A stretch of DNA of 64,000 nt from Guillardia theta CCMP2712. Its lineage: Eukaryota > Cryptophyceae > Pyrenomonadales > Geminigeraceae. This document shows, in pieces, positions 40,170 to 49,893 of this stretch. Position 1 is the stretch's first letter. Each line of letters opens with the position of its first letter. The position numbers and the translations under genes were made by a program. Location: assembly GCF_000315625.1 (NCBI RefSeq), contig NW_005434608.1:85529-149528 (forward strand), given 5' to 3'. Below the pieces are notes generated by a model. The model worked only from the letters and a program-made list of their open reading frames with translations. It ran no database searches and had not been told where the DNA came from.

Positions 40170-41405
40170 GAAAGATAGCTGAGAGGACGTGAGGGGTGGG
40201 GGGTCTATTGTAGTGGGTGGGGGTTACCGATTGTGACCAGTAGGCCCTTTTATCTAGGAGAAGCACTACTGATAAGTTGACTTACATGGCCTATGTGCTT
40301 ATGCAAGGGGTGGGGGTACATCTGAACCGGTTATGCCATTTTCTATGAAACATGGTTTTCGCAATCAAGGTCAAATTTTCAAACAAATTGAACTTTTTGG
40401 ATATGTTTGTTTAGATTTTTTATCAAATTTGAAATTTAATGGACAAAGTTACCACCAAATACTGAAGCTTGACTGAAATTTGGAAATTCTTGTGCTCCCA
40501 AAGTACCCTACCCCTTTCCCCCTCCTTCATACACGCGGGAAAGCACCGGTGCTTGACACTTCTGTTCGGACCGACCACAATGCTTGGCGCAGCACACGTG
40601 CTTGAGCCAGCAGCTTTCCAGTCCTCCTCCTCCTCCTCCTCCTCCTCCTCCCCTTGTTGACTAGTCGTTGTCTTCCTCTCAGTCTAGAAGCTCTTCCTCC
40701 TCTTGTACCCGTCCTCATCGAGGCTCTTTCCTTGTGCTCGGCTTCGCCTACTGCAGTCTCATACTTTGTCCTTTGGGATCAACTGAAGATAAGGCCGTTA
40801 GAGCACAGAAGACAGCAGTCAAGGTCTTGATCAGGGGTCCTGTTGACTGAACAAGAGTCCCTGGATTTCATCGGCCTTTTCTTGCAGCAGCAGCTGCCGT
40901 TCTTGTTTCCCATTGCTTGTCTTGATCTCAGCTATCTTCAAAGGAAATGGAAAGCCCGGCATCGCACATGTCAGAAGATGAGAAGAGTAACATTTCAGAC
41001 AGATCAGCAACAAGCTCAGCTGGTTTGGAGCTGGAAGATTCTTGTCAAGCATGGATGTCGCTTCCGCGGAATGTTGCCCCTAAGAGCTCCTGCAAGGATT
41101 GGATGGACAAACCGACTTCTATCACCGAGACCCTCGAGTCAGACGTGCAGGCCAGTAGCAGGCAAGGAGTTGTCGTATCCTACTTGCTCGCAGACGGATT
41201 AGGCGTGACTCCTCTCTTTACCATGTAAGAAAACGTGACAAGAGTTGATGTTGACATGTTCATGTTCAATCAAATATCTTCCCTTCCCCTTTCCTTCTCT
41301 TGTTGAACCCACCACCACCACCACCTCCTCCCCCCCCCTTCTCTCTCTCTCTCTCTCTTCATCATCCCCGTCCTCGACTTTCACCCATCTGTCATCGAGT
41401 ACAAC
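40170..41405. other. region with unresolved short frames
   Basis: 40190-40320 has GGGGTGGGGGT-type words just upstream of the SWIM start, and 40330-40460 is AT-rich. 40620-40650 is (CTC)n. On minus, 40831-40942 reads IAEIKTSNGKQERQLLLQEK and ends in a stop, a coiled-coil-like possible last exon. On plus, 40947-41228 is a 93-codon Ser-rich frame starting MESPASHMSEDEKSNISDRS. Neither could be linked to other exons; both are left as possibilities. Confidence 0.35.
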
Positions 41406-44045
41406 TCATCCGAACTCGATCTCTGATTCCGAGCTCGAGACTTGTGCATATCGATCCCTCTCCTCCTCCACTCCTGATCTGATGTCAAGATCCCCTATCT
41501 GTTCGCTTGTGTATGCGGGTCTCTCAGGAGACGAGGAGCCTCCCCCCTGCTCCAGCTCCCTCCCAACCACACTCCCGTCCCCAAACATCCTGTCGCTCAT
41601 CTCTGGCATGGCGAAGTCTTGCTGCCACCGCGCTTCCATGGGCGTGTCCTCCCGCCATATCGCAGCCTCATCCTGCCCATCTGCGACATGTCACCAGAAG
41701 ATTCAGAGAGGAGAGGAGGTCTACCTCCCATGAACGGCTGGAACTTGGGAGGATCAAGATCCCACAGCCCTTCTTCTGCTCCTCCTGCCCCTCCCGCTCC
41801 TGCTTCCAACTCCCACGTGCCAAGTCTCCCTCCCGCTCCCCCTCCTGCTCCTGACTGGAAGTCCCACATCCCCGCAGCAGCTGCTCCTGCTCCTACCACT
41901 CCTCCAGCTGGCTGGAAGTCCCACATTCCTCCTCCCATAGCAGGGTTGTTGCTCCAAAGGTCTTGCGCCACCTCGTCTCCCTGCTGCATCTGGAGCCCGA
42001 CCTGCAAAGAGATCAGCACAGGATGAGAATGACGGTGGAGAGCAGGAGGAGAGGAGAGAGGAGCGGTGGAAAGATGGAAAGGGGCAGGTGGAAGGGAGAG
42101 GAAGGAAAGGGACAGGGAAAAAGGAGGGAAAAGGAGGGGGAGAGGAGGAAGGAGGGAGGTCAGAGGTAGAAGGGAAGAGGAGAGGAAGATGGGAGGCAGG
42201 ATGGGAGGGAGGATGGGAGGGAGAAGGGGAGGGAGGAGGGGAGGGAAGAGGGGAGGCAGGGCTAACATGTTCCATATCAGGGAACTCTTCTTCTCTGGAA
42301 CAAAAGCATTAGGGTTTGCCCGTCAGTCGATCGCCTTTACCTCTGGTTGTCATACTGTGCTCTTGCACGTGCAATCGCCTCAGTCAGACTGTCACCCTGC
42401 TGTCTCGTCGCATCCTTCTTCCCTTCCTCGCCCTCCCCTTCGTTGTTCCCTTCCCACCCTCTTCCCTCCTCCTGCTCTTCGGCCTCCTTCAGCGGTCTCT
42501 CTACGGTCTTGTTGAAGTTCTGCTGGTCCAATTTCTCCTCCTGCTCCTCTGCACCTCCTGCCCCTGCCTCCTTCCACTCCTCCTCCCCCCATCCATGTTC
42601 CTTCTCGCTCTTCCCTTCCGCTGCTACATCGACCTCGTGTGCTACTGCCGCATAGTCATCCTCAGCAGAAACTTCCTCTTTCTCCCCAACGGCTTCTTCC
42701 TGCTGCTGCTGCTGCTGCTCCTCCTCCTCGTCCTGCTCGTCCTGCTCGTCCTGCTCGTCCTGCTCGTCCTGCTCGTCCTCCTGCTCTGCCTCATGAGTAG
42801 CATCCATAGTCTGTTCAGCCCTGGCGTGTTCTTCTGCGTGGGGGTCGCGGATCGTCGATTCAGAAAGCACCATCTCTTGCTCTTGAGTACCATCTCCTGC
42901 TCCTGATCTCTCCTCCTGCTCCCGTTCCTCGTCACGGTGAAATGCCTTGACCTCCACCTTCACTTGGATCAGCACAAGAATAGGATACAGAAAAGTCGCC
43001 TCCTCTCCCCTTCGCTGCACCTGCAAAACCCCTCTTCCGCTCCTCCACTAACTTGCTCTGGGTATCCTCCTTTCATCCTCCTCGTTGCCTTCCTCCCCTG
43101 CTTCCTTTTCCTGCACATCCTGCCACACTAATCCTTGCCGCCTCCTCGTCCTCGTCCTCGTCCTCGTCCACAGTCTCTCCCTCGACCTCTTCAGTGACAG
43201 TTCCCTCCTCCTCACCTCTTCTGCGCTGCTCTCAAGAACGTGTCTCCTCCCCCGGGAATGGAAGACCTGCCCGAGCAGCCCACGATTACACTGAGAACTG
43301 AGCAAGTCATGGTTTTGGGTCCTTTCCTCGTCTCCCTCCTCTTTTCTCGCTTGCACAGCTGCTGTATCTCTGCACGTCAAACAAGTCAGCACGATCTTTC
43401 TAGTTGAGGTCCCCGGCGCCAACACCTCTCAACTTCTCCCGTGTACTCCAAGTTGATCTCAATCTTCTCGTCTGTGAATGCAATCAGGTTGCCATTGAGT
43501 CGCAACACATGCCGGGGCAAGTTCCAACGCCAAGAAACGCTTCACGTTCAACACTCAACAACTCATCAATCGTTCACATCCTCCACAAAGCTCCTCAGAT
43601 TTGACAGCTTGAAACGAGAGTAAGTGTGGATACGGTTCGTCCGACCTGTCTCAGTGTGGAACAGCGACATGTGCTCTTCTTCTCGTGCTTCCCTCAGCAG
43701 AGATGCTGATGGAAAAGTCACATATCTCGCGGCAAGTCAGCGATCCACTCACAGTCTCTCTCGGATCGCATCCTATGGTTGACGATGTTGCGATCGATCA
43801 CGATGCCATTCTTCTTCTCCTCCATTTCAAGGATCTTCCTGCTCCTCGTCTTCACCCACAGCCCAGACCACCACCACCACCACCACCACCACCTCCTCCT
43901 CCTCCTCCTCCTCCTCCTCCTCCTCCTCCTCCTCCTCCTCCTCCTGACCTCTTCGCTCTCACAATCGCCTCACGAAGGCTCACTCGCCCAACTTCCGTTC
44001 GGTTGGCTTCTCTATCCTTGCCCTCGTCTCTGTCGCACATCGTCA
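41406..44045 (-). CDS. acidic low-complexity protein with MWDFQ repeats
   Basis: Minus-strand exons appear to chain as follows: about 44045-43950 (EVGRVSLREAIVRAKR), 43870-43767 (KILEMEEKNGIVIDRNIVNH), 43660-43590 (IHTYSRFKLSNLRSFVED), a patch near 43480 (DEKIEINLEYT), then acidic exons to about 42340 (DEQDEQDEQDEQDEEEEQ, encoded by a CTCGTCCTG repeat). Next are 41999-41740 and 41694-41406. The part after 42000 contains MWDFQPAGG, MWDFQSGAG and LWDLDPP in Gly-rich linkers. It ends SSSESEIEFG with a stop at 41406. The introns hold (GGT/GGA)n tracts and one borders the assembly gap, so the 5' end is uncertain. No family recognised. Confidence 0.4.
43866..43945 (+). repeat. (CCA)n(CCT)n microsatellite
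   Basis: CCACCACCACCACCACCACC passes directly into CTCCTCCTC repeats, inside a probable intron and about 140 bp from an assembly gap. Confidence 0.9.
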
Positions 44046-44082
44046 AGGAGCGTCAGCCACGTAGCCAGCCCCACTGATATCG

Positions 44083-44182
44083 NNNNNNNNNNNNNNNNNN
44101 NNNNNNNNNNNNNNNNNNNNNNNNNNNNNNNNNNNNNNNNNNNNNNNNNNNNNNNNNNNNNNNNNNNNNNNNNNNNNNNNNN
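44083..44182. other. assembly gap (100 N)
   Basis: Exactly 100 N, flanked on the right by CCTCCACCCTC, poly-C and CTC repeats. True length unknown. Confidence 0.99.
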
Positions 44183-44493
44183 CCTCCACCCTCTCCCCCC
44201 CCCCCCCAAACCCCCTACCTCCTCCTCCTCCTCCTCCTCCTCCACCACCACCACCACCACCTGTTCTCGGCTGCCAGCTGTTGCTGCAGAAAAGCTCCAA
44301 GTTTCTGTTCACAGAATCAGCTTTCTTCTCCTCTCTCTGCAGCCATCAACACCTCCCCTGCTAGTATCATGGTGTTGAGGACTTTCGAGTCTGTGAGGAC
44401 TCTGTCCTTCTGCTCCTTCTCCACTCCCTCACGCTGGGGAGGATGGACTGATGAAAGCAAGCAGGTAAGAGCATGCTGCCTTCAACTTCTCTT

Positions 44494-45651
44494 TCACTCC
44501 TGCAACTTCTCATGCACCAACCTCCCTCTCCTGTTCTCCTCCACCTCCAGACTTTTCACATGACAGCATTTTCCTTCCCGTTCCCGTGCCCATCCTACTT
44601 CCCTCCTCCTCCTTCCACCTCGGATGTCTCGGGGGTCCAGTCCGTCTATGACCAGCTGCAGTGTCTTTCGGATCATGTCAGTCCTGGGGCAGGAAGGCAG
44701 TCGCTCTGCCAGTCTGATCAGTCCCGTGCGCAATATGAATCAGCTCTCCTCGCACCTGCTAAATCTCTCAACCCCATCCCCTTGTCGTCCACCTTGGTGA
44801 AGTCTGCTCCTCTGCTCAACAGCACCTGCAGGAACACCTCATCACGTGCCCCTCCACCTTCTCGCCCGCTTCCTCCCTTCTCCCTATCCCCCGCCTCATG
44901 ATCCTCCTCCTCCTCACAATCGCCTTCCTCCTGACCTGAAGACATTCGAGGTTTCCCTTCCTCACAGCCCAGAAGATGGGTGTCCTCCCCAACCCGTCCT
45001 TGGCTTCGATGTTGGCTCCTAGGTCACAGAGCTTGGCTGCAATCTCCTGCAATCCTCTATGGCATGCCCAGTGCAGCGGGCTCCTCCGCGAGTTCTTGTA
45101 CCATATGCTCGCATCCGTCGTGTTCACATCAGCCCCTAGCTTCGCAAGAATCTCAACCACTCCAACGTGCCCGGATATCGTAGCTAGGAGGAGAGGAGTC
45201 CTGCCGACGAAGTTCCTATGCTCCAAGTCGCTCCCGAGCTTCACAAGCTTCTCAACAATGTCGACCTGTCATGGAAAACCGTCACCGTGTCCTCTACCAT
45301 CAAGACCTGTTCGCTCACATTTCCCTCCTTGGCTGCAAGGTGCAAGACAGTCTGTTTCCAAGTGTCTTCAGCCTTGAGAACGTCAGGGTAGATCTTGAAG
45401 ATCTTCTTGATGCTTTCCTCTTCGTTGGATCGCAACGCTGCAAGAAGCCGGTCGATCTCCTTCATGGGAAGGGTCAAGGAGGATGGTGTATACATCGCAT
45501 TCCCTCCTCCCCGTAAGGTCAGAGCTGCACCATGAGATCCCTCTCTTCCAGCAGCTGAAAAATCTTTACCCTCTGTAAGAGCAAATGCAGATCCTTCAAG
45601 GCAGGACAGGACGAGCAAGCACGGGAGAACAGAGCTGATGATTGAATGCAT
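44494..45651 (-). CDS. secretory ankyrin-repeat protein with LRGG leader
   Basis: Four exons (45651-45319, 45265-44936, 44825-44756, 44705-44494) join in frame to 314 residues. The start ATG 45649-45651 gives a signal peptide (SIISSVLPCLLVLSCLEGSA). LTLRGGGNAM follows, with LRGG at 46-49. Ankyrin repeats come next: TVLHLAAKEGN, RTPLLLATISGHVGVVEILA, SPLHWACHRGLQEIAAKLC, RTPIFWAVRKGNLECLQ and VLLSRGADFTKVDDKGMGL, about five units. The last exon is a basic helical tail. Ankyrin repeats are protein-binding scaffolds usually found in the cytosol, so a signal peptide is noteworthy. The final exon boundary (stop at 44494) is the least certain part. Confidence 0.82.
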
Positions 45652-46458
45652 GGTCCCAGCAGTTTCGCTTCCTTGCAAACGTCCGGTCCAACAAGACTGA
45701 ATTCACCACCACCACAACCACAACCACTTCCTCCTCCTCTTGTTTGAGAAGACGCCGCCTCAAATACTCCTCTACTCTCTAATCCCCTTCCTTCACCTCT
45801 TCCTCTTTCTTCTCTTTCTCCTCTTTCTCTTCCTCTCCTCTTCCTCTTCCTCTTCCTCTTCCTCTCCTCCTCTCTCCTCCTCCTCGCCTCGTCTTACCCT
45901 CTTCCTCTCCCTCTCTTCCTCCTCCTACCCTCTCCTCTCTCCTTCTCCTCTAGAGTGCGATGGTCCCTGATCCTTCCGCCATACGATCCCGCGGCCGCCA
46001 AGTTCCTTTCTACTCGACCTTGAATTCATGCCCCTCATACAGCCTGCAGCCCTCATACAGCACAGAAAAACCGGGGCCCCTGCGGGGCCCCTGCTGGGCC
46101 GCCCTGGAAATGTCACGGTGCTGGCCCCCGAAATGTGCTGGTAATTTAAGACAGGGAACTCAGTAAGTTCCAGGCCTACCCGGGGTTCATCAAGGCGGCC
46201 CCGGCGTCCGAGACCATCAGGGCCGAGACCGCGCCCGGCCCCGCGGCGGCTGAGCCGCTCAGGCTAGCAGCGGGCCCGAGCCCGGGGGCCCGGCCGGGCA
46301 CTCGGCCAGCCGGAGGCACAGGCTCAGTAGCACCTGAAACACTTGGCTCTTCGCCGCATGCTCTGCAAGAGGTGGGTAGGAGATGTGGAGGGCAGAGAAT
46401 GAGAGCTGCTGCAGGTCTTCTTGGTCTGCTGTTTGATCGCACAGGACGAACCAGGAGG
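45652..46458. other. spacer with CT tract and GC-rich block
   Basis: 45690-45725 is CCA/CAA-rich, and 45780-45955 is CTCTTCCTC low complexity. 46060-46320 is a GC-rich block (GGGGCCCCTGCGGGGCCCCT palindromic core at 46074-46093). The next gene starts at 46459. Confidence 0.55.
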
Positions 46459-48807
46459 ATGTCGAGCAGGAGGCTGATGGCTGCCGCCTCGATGGCAGTC
46501 GTAGCATGCGCTCTTGTGGCGTTGAAGGTCCCGTAGCCCTTGATTCCTGCCGTGTCTCACCTTGCGGATCATACAGCTTCAATCACAGGCTGCAGGCCAC
46601 AGCGAGGCCTCTAGTCTTGCCAGCAAGGGTGCGGTGAAAGTGGACATGGAGGCGGTACATGCACTCCACTCACGCGATCCAAACTTCCCCGTGGTCTCCC
46701 CATCGGAAGCTGATGGGAATGCCGTAAGAGTGGACGGGGTACGTGGTGAGGAACTGAAGTATCATCAAGGAGGCGCTTTCCGTCGAGCATGCCAAGTGGA
46801 AGAGTGTTTACCCTATGAAGTTCTCTGCCAAGACTTCGCACTCTGTTCCGGTGATGCCACTTGTGAGGAGGGGAGTTTTTTTCCTCATCCCGTTGCAGGA
46901 AAACTCGCATGCTGAGTGGAGCATGAAAGAGAAGCAGATGCAGAGGTAGTCTGGCTCGATGTGCTAGTCTTTCAAGGAAGTTTACCGTCCCGAGCAGAGC
47001 AATCCACGTCTTTCACAAGTACGGGGACATGGCGCTCGAGAAGCTGCTTCCTCCCAAGCACAAACCTGCTCTGAGACACTTGTGAGCAATAGAGTTGACG
47101 CTACATTTCATGACCCACCTTGGCAGTGAACCATTGCGAGTGGAATCTTCGCGCTCGTCCCCCCGCTCATTCACGACCAAGAACGCTCAAGAAGCGATCG
47201 ACGCTGTTGAGAAAAACCTGGAGAAATCGCAGGAGTCCAAGATCGAGCAGATGAACGCGAGGGAGGCAGGACTTCTCTACGCTGCGAAAACGAAGCAGGA
47301 AGACCTTACCCGCAAGTTTCAGAGACAGCTCGCACGCGAGAAGCGACGAGAGTCAAATCTGAAGAAGGAGCTGTCCGTAGTCTCGAGTGAGAACAACAAG
47401 CTTCAGGCCAGGAACTCGCACCTTTCTTCGTTGATTGAGAAATCGTTGCGTGCAAGGGACAAGAGCCAAACCAGAATAGACAAGTTGGACGACGAGATCT
47501 CATCGATGAAGAAGACAGAAGAAATGAACATCGCAGATCTGAAAAGCAAGCTAAGGCATGTCGAGGACGACAACAAGGTTGCCGTGGTGAAATGACCTTG
47601 ATTCGATGGCTAATCTTGGTTTTAGTCTCTCCGCAACCAGATTCGGCACACTGACGCCAAGGAGAATTCAATCACCAATGTTGCTGCAGCTCATAAAGAT
47701 GTCAAGGTTTGTCTCCTCTTCGTGACAAAACGCAACTGAAATGTCTTGCCCCTGTCCAGGAGCAGTTGCGCACGCTGCCAAATGATTCGGAGAGCAGAGC
47801 TGTAAATCTCGCGACCACGTACTTGAGTCCTGAGTACGAGAAGGTAGCTGCAGATTGTGCATGCCTTGTTCATGATTCTTGTTGGTATTCGAAAGGATGA
47901 TCGCACGAGGAGCTTCCTTCTGAGAAAACAGCAACAAGAAGAGCAGGAAGAGAGCGCGGCGGTTACGCCTCATCCAGTGAAGCAGAACAAGCACGAGAAC
48001 AAGGCAATTGATCTGGCATCTACTTACTTGAGTCCGGAATACGAGAAGGTGAAGCTCTGACTTGGAATTTCAACCTGTTGATCTCTGTTCTGCGTGGATA
48101 GAACGATCGCACGAGGAGCTTCCTTCTGAGAAAGCAGCAACAAGAAGAGCAGGAAGAGAGAGCGGCGGTCACGCCTCATCCAGTGAAGCAGAACAAGCAC
48201 GAGAACAAGGCAATTGATCTGGCATCTACTTACTTGAGTCCGGAATACGAGAAGGTAACACTCCATGTTTGATAAATGGATGCCCATCTGAAAGCATGCC
48301 AGCGTATCGCTTTCGCTCGCTCGTCGTTCGAAATGCATCCGGTCGGTCTTTCTTTGCGCTACTTTGGTCTTCTAGGTGACTGATCCCTCCTTGCAGCTTC
48401 GCAGGCAGAAATCCCTGGAGGAAAGTTATTGCGAGGCTTGTGTGACTGGCCCAGACTGTCTCTCTGGGTGTAGAATCATGTCTTCTGCTCCTCACCCGGC
48501 CGCTACCCACAAGGTCAAGGCCGTTGAAGCTAAACCCGCAGAGCCCAAGGTTTCTCGTCCTCAGCAGGTGTTACCTCAGGTGGGCGTCACTACACGAGGT
48601 GTTTGGTTCTTCAACCCCTCACTATTCGGCTTCCAGGTGGCGACCAGGAGTGTTTCCCCGGTGAAGCCAGTCACACAGGTATTCCTTATTTCCGAGTCTC
48701 CTTCTCCTCGCCTGACGAGTTTCCTCTTCCTCCCTCCTCAGGCCAGCGTGTGGGGCCTTGGATGGAGTGCCATCACCAATACCTTCGCCAACTTGTTTCA
48801 CTTGTAA
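46459..48807 (+). CDS. secretory coiled-coil protein with duplicated exon
   Basis: The proposed start ATG 46459 encodes a signal peptide (RLMAAASMAVVACALVALK) ending at a GTCCCG donor. Next exons read LQSQAAGHSEASSLASKGAV and, after a frame change near 46735, EALSVEHAKWKSVYPMKFSA. AIHVFHKYGDMALEKLLPPK follows, then a long coiled coil (47127-47578: EDLTRKFQRQLAREKRRESN, SSLIEKSLRARDKSQTRI). Three exons end in LA(T/S)TYLSPEYEK: 47761-47844, 47896-48048 and 48102-48254. The last two are near-identical 153-bp copies. The end is SVWGLGWSAITNTFANLFHL with a stop at 48805-48807, a possible membrane or amphipathic anchor. I recognise no family. The 46735-47090 exon borders are approximate. Confidence 0.6.
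47896..48254 (+). repeat. tandem exon duplication (2 x 153 bp)
   Basis: Exons 47896-48048 and 48102-48254 differ at only a few bases. They encode (D/N)DRTRSFLLRKQQQEEQEE and the rest of a 51-residue unit ending LSPEYEK. Being a multiple of three and bounded by introns in phase, either copy can be skipped or included without frameshift. Confidence 0.9.
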
Positions 48808-49893
48808 CTTCTTTAAACTCGGAGAGTCCCATGGTCGGGAACCTTGAACCGTACCGTTGTTGCAGTTGGCCAGTGCGCACAGCCGCTGTGCCCGGCGCAG
48901 CGCCGCCCCGCCCGGACCGCCGCTTGGAGGCGCGGCCGTGGTCCGACGGTCACTCGCCGTGACACTGCTTGTTGCCCCCGCGGGGCCGAGCCAGCCGGGC
49001 CCGTTCGAGTGTCGCCGACCGTGACTCCCGAACCTTTCTTCAACTCAGTCACTGCTGAGGCAGGCCTCCCTTGTCTTGTACCCCACCCCACCCACCTCCG
49101 CCCCGATCCATCTACAGCGAATTTGGAGAGGTGGGGTGGATTTCAATGGATGGTGAGGGAGTCCACTGACGGGGTGGGTGCTGATAAGGCTCTTTGGTAA
49201 GAGGGAAAGAGGGGTACTTTAAGGTATAAGAAGGGGTGGTATTACTCGAAGATACGGAGCACTCTGGTGGGGTTGATTTGATGTAGGGGTAGGGGTCATT
49301 TGTTGTACGACTCAACTTTAGTCAAGTTTGCTCGAGCCGCGTGCGAGCCGCCATGGCTGGAAAGATGCAGGGGGTCGGGGAAAGGAGGAGGAGGAAGAGG
49401 TGAGTAGGAGACACAGCCCCTCTCTTGCTAGCGACCATGGTGCATCTGTGAAGCTCGCCCAAACTTCTCTTTGTGCCCGCCCTCCTTGTCGAAGGCCTCT
49501 GCTGTCACTGGTTGCAGCTGACAGCGGGCGAGAGCTGTAGAGCGAGTCCTTTGTCCTCAAGCAGTTTGCCTTTATTCCTACTTGTAGTTGACTCACGAGA
49601 TTTGATAACCTCATGTTCCCCCATGGATTGCTATGTTGAAGTCGAACTTCACTGATGATATGAATCCCTTGTGTTGCCCCCCAGGACTAGTCTCGAATTC
49701 CGTCTGCCCGATGCTGACAAGTCGTTCCTCTGCAGCCTCGAGGAAGTTGGAGCATGATGGTGCGAGGGTCGAATGCCGCTCGACACGGCATGCCGCGCTG
49801 CTAATCTGAGAGACCATTGTTGAAGATCGGATCCAGACCTGAGGGACAGGTTCGCAGCGCAGGCATTGACTGGAGCGTCGAGTTCATTCCACC
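48808..49893. other. spacer with GC-rich block and possible small gene
   Basis: 48840-49020 is a GC-rich block (CCCCGCGGGGCC). GGGGTAGGGGT stands at 49286-49296, 56 bp before ATG 49352, which opens MAGKMQGVGERRRRK and reaches a GTGAGTAGG donor. On minus, 49817-49660 reads NFLEAAEERLVSIGQTEFE with an ATG start. Neither could be extended into a full gene, so a small unidentified gene on either strand is possible. Confidence 0.4.

Noticed and set aside
41754-42275. Long Ser/Pro/Leu-rich minus frames at 42030-42270
   Set aside because: They arise from a GGGAGG purine tract that behaves as an intron between acidic-protein exons.
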